Assembly: GCA_024234995.1 (NCBI GenBank)
Contig: JACKNF010000007.1
Span: 121,378 to 185,377 of the forward strand
Length of the DNA stretch: 64,000 bases
DNA from: Gammaproteobacteria bacterium
GTDB taxonomy: Bacteria; Pseudomonadota; Gammaproteobacteria; Competibacterales; Competibacteraceae
Direction: 5' to 3'
The notes beneath the pieces are model-generated. The model ran no database searches. It was not told where the DNA came from and saw only the letters and a program-made list of their open reading frames with translations. The position numbers and the translations under genes are program-made. Positions 53,954 through 61,645 of this stretch are shown here, one piece after another (positions within the stretch are counted from its first letter, which is position 1; every line of letters begins with the position of its first letter).

Positions 53954-55020
53954 TTAGGGGCGAGCTTGAATAAACGTGGCAATCACCTCATTAAACAACT
54001 CACGCTGCAAACGATAACAATTACGAATCACGTCGGTAGCCTGTAGTCGTTGCAATTGGACATAGCCACAGATCGCCGCAAAGAGATGATTGCGAATGGC
54101 GGTGGGTTGTCGGACCTGAAAATGCTCGATGTGGCACACTTGTTTGAGCGTCCGATGATACTGCTCGATTTGCCAGTGTTGGTCGTGGAGCTTGAGGAAA
54201 GCAGGACGATCAAAAGCGACCCAATCCTCGTCGTTCGGCTGATACAAGGCATAATGGTGTGGTTGGTTTTCAACCACTCCCGAAACACTTGACCGTACCG
54301 AATCCCCGGAGGTACACGAGCGAGCCGTCTTCGGGAATCGCCAGTTGTTGTACCTGGAGCCATTGGCCTTTTTCCAGAAACCCGACGGTTGCTTTCCAGC
54401 GCAAAGAGAAATCCCCGATGATGGTTTTAATCATCTTAGATTTGCTGCGCTACTATACCAACTATCGCCGGTGACAAAGGCTGGCTGGAGTCCCCAAGCC
54501 AACACTTCCGCGAGCATCTCCTGAAAATAATCGTTTTTGGTCTTGTTCGCGGCTTTATCGTAAATGCGGTAATCGAGCGGTTGATGGTGACCGTGCGGAT
54601 CGGTGTAATACAACGTGATCAGATTGATCCCTTTCACCACGCCATGATGTTTTCCCGACCAGAAATGCCCAACAAAGCGCCATCAATTGGCTGTACGGTT
54701 TATCCAAGACACTGTCGTCGACACTGATCGTGCCACCTTCAAATTCAAGCCGGAGCAGGCTTCCTCGAACAAATCGCGGGGGTGTAGTCTTCGCGGAGCA
54801 AAACCGGTTGACGCTATCATGGCTGATCTCCGCATGATCTCGCCAAGCGATTCCCTGCTGGCGAATGCGGCTCACCCAACAAAAAAGAAACATACATCGC
54901 CAAAGTGCAACGCGCTGTCGATGGGCGACTGATGACTCTCATCAACCGAAAACCTTCGTGGATGAGTTCGTCTTTACCGACCACAAATTTGGGATCAATG
55001 AGCACCTGATGGATTATCAA
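53954..55020 (-). pseudogene. Third transposase remnant, IS4/IS701-like DDE type
   Basis: Minus-strand coding in several frames. Recognisable order: ISHDSVNRF, EGGTISVDDSVLDKPYSQ (first catalytic Asp), GINLITLYYTDPHGHHQPLD, YFQEMLAEVLAWGLQPAFVT with GDSWYSS (second Asp), LRWKATVGFLEKGQ-like text, and the C-terminal DQHWQIEQYHRTLKQVCHIE with the catalytic Glu, stopping at 53954. At least four frame changes. The start region near 55020 is uncertain. It is not obviously the same element as the IS4 copy at its left. Confidence 0.75.
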
Positions 55021-55026
55021 CCGATA
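54991..55026. repeat. 36-bp direct repeat, right copy
   Basis: Perfect match to 53866-53901 (offset 1125 bp). It marks the right limit of the IS debris; the DnaA-box region begins right after it. Confidence 0.9.
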
Positions 55027-55092
55027 GTTTTATAATCAAATAATTTTGATGCGCATGAGGCTGGCCAGGTGATATGGCTATCCAATTGGCAC

Positions 55093-55310
55093 GATCACAG
55101 TGCCTGTGGATAACTCTGTGGATAAAATTCCTTGATTTTTCCTAACGACGTCTTGCAGTTGCAAGAATGAATAACGGGTTATTTTTTGATCATTATTTTT
55201 TTATTTTATTATCAATAAATTGTATGTAAATTATGGAATTTTTTCAGGATTTTAGTTACGATAAACCAGATGAAGCACTGAATAGGCAAGCTGCACAAGC
55301 CTGTGGATAA
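55093..55310. other. DnaA-box cluster with AT-rich tract (candidate origin or DnaA-binding locus)
   Basis: Three perfect 9-mers TGTGGATAA in the same orientation at 55105-55113, 55117-55125 and 55302-55310. Between the second and third lies a very AT-rich stretch (about 55180-55250) suitable for unwinding. GATC sites are at 55093-55096 and 55188-55191. The first box is preceded by GATC, CA and TGCC in a layout like the R1 box region of E. coli oriC as I recall it. No dnaA, dnaN, gidA or parAB gene is nearby in the window, so oriC identity is unproven; a DnaA-titration site or regulated promoter is possible. Confidence 0.6.
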
Positions 55311-55331
55311 GTCAAGTCTGGCTGCAAATTT

Positions 55332-55604
55332 TCATTCAATCCGGAAATCGTGGTAGTCCTGGTAGGGCAAGGGTTCACAATGAATGTCACCAACCTGAGC
55401 AAATGGCGGACCTTGCCTTAGCCAGCGCTGAAGAGCAGTAACAGCCTGTTCATCGCCACAAATCAGCGCTTCCACTCGCCGATCCGGCAAATTGCGGACA
55501 TAGCCGCTCACGTTAAGCGTAAAGGCTTTGTCTGCAGTTGCGTAGCGAAACCCAACACCCTGAACCCGGCCACTGATATAACAACGCAGGCAGACTTTTT
55601 TCAT
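55332..55604 (-). CDS. acyP: Acylphosphatase
   Basis: Hydrolyses carboxyl-phosphate bonds such as acetyl phosphate. 90 residues, normal size. The phosphate-binding Arg is in VQGVGFRYATADKA and the catalytic Asn in GYVRNLPDRRVEALI; both positions of the acylphosphatase signature are kept. It is the gene next to the DnaA-box cluster and faces away from it, so the cluster lies past its 3' end rather than in its promoter. Confidence 0.96.
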   Translation of the reverse strand: MKKVCLRCYISGRVQGVGFRYATADKAFTLNVSGYVRNLPDRRVEALICGDEQAVTALQRWLRQGPPFAQVGDIHCEPLPYQDYHDFRIE

Positions 55605-55623
55605 GAGATTTCTTCTCCTAACG

Positions 55624-56034
55624 CTATTGGCTTTTCGCTTTTATCCAAGTGATATTACGGCTATCCACTAAGGTCTCTCCAGCAATACGAAATTCCTCGG
55701 CAAAACCGGCTGGCACACGAACTGAAATCTTAACGCCCGATTTCTCCCAAGTGCCGGTGAATCGATCCGCTGGCGTATGAAGCAAGAAAGTTCCGTCCGT
55801 GCTGAAGCGAATCCATCGACCCGTAGAGGAAGCCGGTTCAATGAACTTACCAGAAAAGCCTTGCGGCGTTTGTTGCAATAATCCAGAGGGCATTCCACCA
55901 CGGTAAGCGGTTTGCTCCTCTAACATCTTCACACGCCTTTCAAGGTCGCTAAGGCGTCTCTCCAAGCGGCTCTCTGCCAACGTGCTGGCTGGGAGAGTGA
56001 TGGTTAAAAACAAGATAAGAATTTGCATGTTCAT
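55624..56034 (-). CDS. Small secreted protein with coiled coil, function unknown
   Basis: 136 residues. Signal peptide MNMQILILFLTITLPASTLA, a short coiled coil (RLERRLSDLERRVKMLEEQ) and a beta-rich C-terminal part with RFSTDGTFLLHTPADRFTGT, which resembles small lipocalin-like or DUF-type folds that test a substituent on a small ligand. I do not recognise the family. It lies between acyP and the M16 peptidase on the same strand with gaps of 19 and 3 bp, so it is in an operon with them. Confidence 0.75.
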   Translation of the reverse strand: MNMQILILFLTITLPASTLAESRLERRLSDLERRVKMLEEQTAYRGGMPSGLLQQTPQGFSGKFIEPASSTGRWIRFSTDGTFLLHTPADRFTGTWEKSGVKISVRVPAGFAEEFRIAGETLVDSRNITWIKAKSQ

Positions 56035-56037
56035 ATT

Positions 56038-57390
56038 TTATTCTTGCTGCGGTTGCTGGCTTGACGAAGCTGGAGCAGCTTGATCACCGCCGACGATCAC
56101 CGTAATAAGCCGGTCAGGTTGGATATGCTGCTGCCAGGATGCCGTGACCTGATCCAGGCTAATGTTGTTCATAACGCTAACGAAGTTTTGCAGGTAATCC
56201 AGAGGCAGGCCATAAAAAGCAATCATTCCCAGGTAGTTAGCCAACTTACGATTGCCCGCAAGGTCCAGCGCGAAACCACCTGTAATATTCTGCCGGGCTT
56301 CCTCCAGCGCCTGCGCATCAGGGCCCTGCATGGTGAACTGGCGCAGCGTTGTATAGGCCACATCCAATGCGGTATCGACCTGATCATTGCGGGTTTGCAG
56401 ACTCAACAGAAACGGACCCGTCTGGCGCATCGGTGAAAAAGTGCTGTAAGCGCTGTAGGCTAAGCCACGTTTCTCGCGAATCTCCTGCGAAAGTTGCGAG
56501 ACCAGGCCATTGCCACCCAAGACATGATTGCCCAGATAGAGTGCATAATAGCCGGCATCGGTGCGGCTGATACCGGCCTGGCCGATCAGAATGTGGCTCT
56601 GGGTAGACGGGTGAGAAATGCGCACTGTTTTGGAAGGAACCCGAGGGACAGGGGGTGGTGGCGGAACCGGTTCGCCTGAGGGCAAGCTATCGACCAAGGT
56701 GCTGGCTAGCTGCCCGGCAACAGGCCGATCCAAATCGCCGACCAGCACAATGATCGCATTTGCCGCTGTGTAATGGCGGCGGTAGAAATCCTGAATATCA
56801 ACGCGAGTCAGCGCCTCCAGGCTGGCCATCGTACCTTCTGGCGGCGAACCGTAAGGGTGCTGGCCATATAACGCCTGGTAGAAAGCATCCTGGGCGATAG
56901 CGCCAGGCGACTGGGTGCGTTCCCGTAGCACGGTGAGCATTTGCTGGCGCACGCGCTCCACGGCATCCGGAACAAAGGTTGGTTCCTTGATCATGCGGGT
57001 TACAGTCTCGACCGCCGGCTGAAGATAACGGGGATCGGTCAAGCTACGCAGCGCGATCACGGCCGAGTCACGCTGTGAATTCGCGCTGAATCGTGCGCCG
57101 GCCCGGTCCAGCCGGTCAGCGATTTCATCCGCTGACCAGTTGCCAGCGCCTTCCTCCAACAAGGCATTGGTCAACCGGGCGAGTCCCGGTTTATCCCCAT
57201 CGCGAGCCGAGCCTGCATTGAACAGGACTTGTACATCCACCATGGGTAATTCCCGGGAGGGAATAAAATACACCGGCACGCCGTTGGCGGTGCGCCAATG
57301 CTGAATATCCGGAACGGCAGCGGCCATTCCGGAGGCGAATAGCAGAGCGATAGTGAGAATGCCGGATAGCCACAGTCTGTGATTGATCAT
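56038..57390 (-). CDS. M16-family peptidase-like protein lacking the HxxEH zinc motif
   Basis: 450 residues with a signal peptide (ILTIALLFASGMAAAV). Two M16 half-domains: RTANGVPVYFIPSRELPMVD starts the first and IVLVGDLDRPVAGQLAS lies before the second. Where catalytic M16 proteins have HxxEH, this one has LARLTNALLEEGAG, so zinc binding is lost. The C-terminal R/Y-type substrate-contact region is retained (LVSQLSQEIREKRGLAYSAY). Such subunits normally pair with a catalytic M16 protein encoded just upstream, but here the 720 bp upstream contain no such gene. It may act with a partner encoded elsewhere. Confidence 0.88.
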   Translation of the reverse strand: MINHRLWLSGILTIALLFASGMAAAVPDIQHWRTANGVPVYFIPSRELPMVDVQVLFNAGSARDGDKPGLARLTNALLEEGAGNWSADEIADRLDRAGARFSANSQRDSAVIALRSLTDPRYLQPAVETVTRMIKEPTFVPDAVERVRQQMLTVLRERTQSPGAIAQDAFYQALYGQHPYGSPPEGTMASLEALTRVDIQDFYRRHYTAANAIIVLVGDLDRPVAGQLASTLVDSLPSGEPVPPPPPVPRVPSKTVRISHPSTQSHILIGQAGISRTDAGYYALYLGNHVLGGNGLVSQLSQEIREKRGLAYSAYSTFSPMRQTGPFLLSLQTRNDQVDTALDVAYTTLRQFTMQGPDAQALEEARQNITGGFALDLAGNRKLANYLGMIAFYGLPLDYLQNFVSVMNNISLDQVTASWQQHIQPDRLITVIVGGDQAAPASSSQQPQQE

Positions 57391-57446
57391 AGAAAAATAA
57401 ATCCTTTATTTATCTCATTTTCTTTCATTGCCATTCTATCAATCTC

Positions 57447-57560
57447 CTACAAAGTCCACTGTTCGCCAGCCACTAGATTTGGTCTCATATAGCCCTGAAT
57501 TTCATTGAAGTCACGTTTGTCATGCAGTGGTTCGGCTGCACCGCAAACGGGGTATTTCAT
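57447..57560 (-). pseudogene. MqsA/YgiT-type antitoxin N-terminal remnant
   Basis: 37-codon frame beginning MKYPVCGAAEPLHDKRD. This matches the zinc-finger start of MqsA/YgiT antitoxins (usual form MKCPVCG...HDTRD), but the first cysteine is Tyr (TAC instead of TGC), and the sequence diverges and stops after about 20 more residues. The second zinc-binding pair and the DNA-binding domain are absent. It starts two bases after the toxin-like frame, as in mqsRA. Confidence 0.45.
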
Positions 57561-57562
57561 AG

Positions 57563-57757
57563 TTATAGATCCTTGAAACAAAAGATACTATGATCAGTAT
57601 CGCACAGAAACTGTCTGAACAAGGCAAGATGAAATTTAAATGTTACGGTCGCGGAGTAAACGGACGTTAAATACAACCGGTTTTTTGAATCTGGGCGGTG
57701 TAAAAGGCTGCATTGATACGAATACAACCTATACGGCCGACTTAAACCTATAGGCAC
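57563..57757 (-). pseudogene. MqsR-like toxin C-terminal remnant
   Basis: The minus-strand frame ends FKFHLALFRQFLCDTDHSIF then CFKDL-stop. The last strand and S/C-F-K-x-L terminus resemble the end of MqsR-type toxins. The N-terminal two thirds do not read as MqsR. The two-base gap to the antitoxin-like frame supports the pairing. Low certainty. Confidence 0.3.
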
Positions 57758-58112
57758 CGCAGACAGACTGCCTCCTGCAAGAAAAACGTTGACAAGATAT
57801 TGAACTGGAAAATTTTATTGAGAAGATAGGGGACTTGGGCAAGCGTGAGAAAAGAAGAATTTCAAGCCAACTCACCCGGCTCTCACTCCACCTCACCTGT
57901 TCAATGGGAATATCAACCGCAAAGACATTCCGATAGCGGGCTTGACTCCATTACTGATTCAAGGCTGCAAATTGAAATTGAATTGGCAATAGAAGATAAC
58001 CCCAATTCGAAGAGTTATCCCCTACAAGAACTGGATCAATCTTATCAAAGATCAAGGTCGAACGCCGCTAAGCAAACAAGACCACCGTGTACAAAGCGGA
58101 TCACCATACCGC
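57758..58112. other. Spacer upstream of the HAD-UbiA gene
   Basis: No supported gene. A 100-codon plus-strand frame from a GTG at 57845 runs into the next gene in a different frame, with a polar low-complexity composition and no recognisable domain, so I do not call it. The promoter of the DPA-like operon should lie here. Confidence 0.4.
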
Positions 58113-59540
58113 ATGAAAACCTCTGTTCCCCTCTGCATCGACCTTGACGGTACCCTGCTCAATTCCGATCTACTGCTGGAATCGGCTTTCACCCAGTTCA
58201 AGGAGACACCGCTATCGGCTTTACATTGGCCACGCTGGCTCGCGGAGGGCAAGGCAAATCTCAAGGCGAAGATCGCTGAGCGGGTGGAACTGGATATCGC
58301 CACCCTACCCTACAACACAAAATTATTGGCCTTTCTCCGGGTACAGAAGGCACAAGGACGGCGATTGGTACTGGTCACTGCCTCGCACCGCAAATTCGCC
58401 GAACCGATCGCTAAACATCTCGGCCTGTTCGATGAAGTGCTAGCCACCGGCAGCGGCTGCAATCTCGCTGGTATACACAAGGCTGAGGTGCTAGTAGAAC
58501 GGTACGGCGAACACGGTTTCGACTATGCGGGCAACGCCGCAGTGGACGTAGCCGTTTGGCGGCACGCACGCCGCGCTATCGTGGTCAATGCCGGTTCATC
58601 AGTGATCAAACAAGCCAGCGCCGTCTGTGAGATCGAACAGATCTTCAACTCGAATAAAAAATCATGGCAGCACTGGGTCAAAGCCTTGCGGCTGTATCAA
58701 TGGCTCAAAAACGGGCTGATTTTTGTGCCGCTGGGCGCTGGCCACGCCTGGGATCAACCGGACAAGCTGCTGCTGGCATTGCTAGCCTTTCTCAGTTTCG
58801 GGTTGTGCGCTTCGAGCGTCTACCTGCTTAACGACCTGCTGGACCTCAGCGCCGACCGTTGCCATCCACGCAAATGTCACCGTCCGTTCGCGGCCGGTAA
58901 GCTACCCATTGCCCAAGGTATCGCTGCGATTCCATTACTCTTGATCACAGCGTTCGGCTTGAGTCTGCTGATTAATCCGGGGTTCACTGCCACGCTAACC
59001 GCTTACTATGTCTTCACCCTTGCCTATTCGCTGCGGCTCAAGCAGGTACTGATGCTCGACGCCATCGTGTTGGCTGGGTTGTACACCTTACGGATTATCG
59101 CCGGCGCAGTTGCGGTACACATCGTACCCTCATTCTGGCTGCTGGCATTTTCGATGTTCTTGTTCCTGAGCTTGGCACTGATCAAGCGCTATGCCGAACT
59201 TTTAACCTTACAGGAACGAGGCGAGCTAAGCGCCCGGGGCCGAGGCTATCACGTTGATGATCTGGGTGTCCTGCAAAGTCTGGGCGGGGCCGCCGGCTAT
59301 CTAGCAGTGCTGGTGCTAGCCCTGTACATTAACAGTGAAACCAGCCGAATGCTTTATGGCCAGCCGATGGTGATCTGGCTGCTTTGTCCGGCGCTATTGT
59401 ACTGGATCAGCAGAGCTTGGCTGGTCACTCATCGCGGCGAAATGCACGACGACCCGATTCTCTTTGCTTTAACCGATTCTCACAGCCGCTATGTGCTGCT
59501 AGCTTGCGCGCTGATTTTTCTGGGTGCAATGCCAAAATGA
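58113..59540 (+). CDS. HAD phosphatase domain fused to UbiA-type prenyltransferase (DPPR synthase-like)
   Basis: 475 residues. Residues 1-180 form a HAD hydrolase: catalytic Asp10/Asp12 in CIDLDGTLLNSD, LVLVTASHRK as motif II, and the Lys/Asp motifs (DYAGNAAVDVAVWRHA) following. Residues 190-475 are an integral membrane UbiA domain with the first Asp-rich motif NDLLDLSAD (240-248) and RHPRK-like text HPRKCHRPFAAG typical of decaprenyl-phosphate phosphoribosyltransferases (Rv3806c type), rather than quinone prenyltransferases. The fusion would transfer phosphoribose to a polyprenyl phosphate and remove its 5-phosphate. It overlaps the DprE1-like gene by ATGA. Confidence 0.9.
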   Translation: MKTSVPLCIDLDGTLLNSDLLLESAFTQFKETPLSALHWPRWLAEGKANLKAKIAERVELDIATLPYNTKLLAFLRVQKAQGRRLVLVTASHRKFAEPIAKHLGLFDEVLATGSGCNLAGIHKAEVLVERYGEHGFDYAGNAAVDVAVWRHARRAIVVNAGSSVIKQASAVCEIEQIFNSNKKSWQHWVKALRLYQWLKNGLIFVPLGAGHAWDQPDKLLLALLAFLSFGLCASSVYLLNDLLDLSADRCHPRKCHRPFAAGKLPIAQGIAAIPLLLITAFGLSLLINPGFTATLTAYYVFTLAYSLRLKQVLMLDAIVLAGLYTLRIIAGAVAVHIVPSFWLLAFSMFLFLSLALIKRYAELLTLQERGELSARGRGYHVDDLGVLQSLGGAAGYLAVLVLALYINSETSRMLYGQPMVIWLLCPALLYWISRAWLVTHRGEMHDDPILFALTDSHSRYVLLACALIFLGAMPK

Positions 59541-60859
59541 GCGCTGCCGCAACGAGTCGCGCACCCAGCAGTTGGGGCCACTCTCCATCTTCCCATCCAT
59601 ACCAAATAGCCGCCTGCTGCAACCGGCAAACACCCATCCCGCCAACGGACTCGCGATCCTGCCTGCCTTTTGGCAACGGCCGCAGCTACGGTGATGTTTG
59701 CCTAAACAATAATGGCATACTGCTATTGACACGAGGGTTGGACCGCTTTATCGCCTTTGATCCAGCCACGGGCATATTGCGGGCGGAAGCCGGGGTATTG
59801 TTATCAGAGATTCTAGCGCTGATCGTGCCGCAGGGCTGGTTCCTGCCGGTAACTCCCGGTACTCAGTTCGTGACACTCGGCGGCGCCATTGCGAACGACG
59901 TGCATGGCAAGAATCATCACATTGCCGGCAGTTTCGGCTGCCAGATCCGCGCGTTTGAACTGCTGCGTTCCGATAACAGCCGGCGGCTCTGCACGCCAGA
60001 ACAGAATACCGGCTGGTTCCGCGCCACCGTTGGCGGACTGGGGCTGACCGGCCTGATCACCTGGGTCGAAATCCAATTACAGCGCATCGCCAATCCCTGG
60101 ATCATTGCTGAGAATCGCCGCTTCGCCAGCCTCGATGAATTTCTGACACTCGACGCCGGCTATGAGACCCGCTATCCCTATATCGTCTCCTGGATCGACT
60201 GCGCCGCTACCGGGAAAACCCTGGGCCGGGGCATCTACATGGCGGGAATGCACGCGCCGCCGGGTCTGCGGAAATCTCCACCGCCGGAACGCCGCGCCTT
60301 GACCGTACCGTTCACCCCGCCGGTGCCGCTCGTCAATCAACTGAGCGTGCCGTGGTTCAACCGGTTGTATTACCACCTGCCGCGTCCGGTGCGCGGGCTG
60401 ACGCCTTATCAACCATTCTTTTACCCATTGGACAATCTGTTAAACTGGAACCGGCTCTATGGACGACAGGGCTTTTTTCAATACCAGTGCGTTATCTCTC
60501 CTGCCGGAACCCGCGAGGCGCTACTTGAAATCCTGGCCCGTATCGCCGCCAGCGGTCAGGGTTCCATGTTGGCGGTATTGAAACGCTTCGGCACGAAAAC
60601 TTCGGGCGGATTGCTCTCCTTCCCCCGGCCTGGCGTGACTCTGGCGCTGGATTTCCCCAACCGGGGACAGCCCACCCTCGATCTACTGGAACAGCTCGAC
60701 GAGGTGACCCGGCAAGCGGGTGGCGCGGTCTATCCCGCCAAGGATGCCCGCATGAGCGGAGACAGTTTCCGCCAGTATTTCCCTCAATGGCAGGAATTCA
60801 GCCGCTATATCGATCCCCGTTTTTCTTCCAGTTTCTGGCAAAGGGTTATGGGTGATTGA
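59537..60859 (+). CDS. DprE1-like FAD-dependent polyprenylphosphoryl-ribose oxidase
   Basis: About 440 residues, FAD-binding PCMH-type oxidoreductase. The flavin pocket text FGNGRSYGDVCLN (from residue 45), TPGTQFVTLGGAIANDVHGK and NHHIAGSFG closely follow DprE1, and the C-terminal KDARMSGDSFRQYFPQW is also family-typical. DprE1 oxidises decaprenylphosphoryl-ribose to its 2'-keto form. I set the start at the ATG inside the four-base overlap with the UbiA gene; the longer frame from 59384 lies inside that gene. The N-terminal 40 residues are polar and of uncertain fold. Confidence 0.9.
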   Translation: MSAAATSRAPSSWGHSPSSHPYQIAACCNRQTPIPPTDSRSCLPFGNGRSYGDVCLNNNGILLLTRGLDRFIAFDPATGILRAEAGVLLSEILALIVPQGWFLPVTPGTQFVTLGGAIANDVHGKNHHIAGSFGCQIRAFELLRSDNSRRLCTPEQNTGWFRATVGGLGLTGLITWVEIQLQRIANPWIIAENRRFASLDEFLTLDAGYETRYPYIVSWIDCAATGKTLGRGIYMAGMHAPPGLRKSPPPERRALTVPFTPPVPLVNQLSVPWFNRLYYHLPRPVRGLTPYQPFFYPLDNLLNWNRLYGRQGFFQYQCVISPAGTREALLEILARIAASGQGSMLAVLKRFGTKTSGGLLSFPRPGVTLALDFPNRGQPTLDLLEQLDEVTRQAGGAVYPAKDARMSGDSFRQYFPQWQEFSRYIDPRFSSSFWQRVMGD

Positions 60860-60877
60860 ATCTTTGAGGAGAACAAC

Positions 60878-61618
60878 ATGCGCAATATCCTGATCATCGG
60901 CGCGACTTCAGCGATTGCTGAAGCCACTGCCCGTTGTTTTGCCGCCAGCGGCGCACGTTTCTATCTGACCGGGCGCAATACAGAACAGTTAGCGGCTATT
61001 GCCCGTGACCTGGAAATCCGTTCGGGTCAGCCGGTTGCGCAGGAAATCCTTGACCTTGACGAACTGGACACACACCCGGCCCTGCTGGAACGAGCCAGCC
61101 AGGCGCTCGGCGCTATTGACGTGGCACTGATTGCCCACGGCACATTACCCGATCAACAAGCGTGTCAGCAGTCGGTCGCGTTAACGCTAGCAGCAATTCA
61201 CACCAACGCGCTCAGCGTCATCAGTTTGGCGACACTGTTAGCCAACAGCTTTGAAACACGCGGGCGCGGCACTTTAATCGCAATCAGTTCGGTTGCTGGC
61301 GACCGGGGCCGGCAAAGTAATTATGTCTATGGCGCCGCCAAAGGCATGATCAGCCTGTTTCTGCAAGGACTGCGCAACCGGCTCAGCAGCAAGGGCGTCC
61401 AGGTGATTACCATCAAACCCGGCTTCGTCGATACACCGATGACAGCCGCTTTCGAGAAAAAAGGGTTCTTGTGGGCGCAACCCGATCAAATCGCTCAAGG
61501 CATCGCCGCTGCCGTCGACCGTGGGCGCGATGAAGTTTACTTACCCTGGTTCTGGCGCTGGATTATGATGCTCATCGTCCATATCCCGGAAGGGGTGTTT
61601 AAGCGGCTCAAATTATAG
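60878..61618 (+). CDS. DprE2-like short-chain dehydrogenase
   Basis: 246 residues, SDR family. NAD(P)-binding motif IIGATSAIAEATARCFA (TG-x3-GxG variant), ISSVAGDRGRQSNYVYGAAK with catalytic Ser, Tyr and Lys, and IKPGFVDTPMT. GATSAIA and the DRGRxSNYVYG region are characteristic of DprE2, which reduces the keto intermediate to the arabino epimer. Position directly after the DprE1-like gene (18 bp, strong GAGGAG site) supports the pair. It ends in TAG, and the same frame continues into the following transporter. Confidence 0.9.
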   Translation: MRNILIIGATSAIAEATARCFAASGARFYLTGRNTEQLAAIARDLEIRSGQPVAQEILDLDELDTHPALLERASQALGAIDVALIAHGTLPDQQACQQSVALTLAAIHTNALSVISLATLLANSFETRGRGTLIAISSVAGDRGRQSNYVYGAAKGMISLFLQGLRNRLSSKGVQVITIKPGFVDTPMTAAFEKKGFLWAQPDQIAQGIAAAVDRGRDEVYLPWFWRWIMMLIVHIPEGVFKRLKL

Positions 61619-61645
61619 CCGCCCCACCGACCAGAGTCCTCTCTC

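Noticed and set aside
52538..55026. Composite transposon carrying cargo between IS copies
   Set aside because: Only transposase fragments lie between the ends; there is no passenger gene.
57845..58147. 100-codon frame starting at GTG before the HAD-UbiA gene
   Set aside because: Polar low-complexity composition, overlaps the next gene's start in another frame, no recognisable domain.
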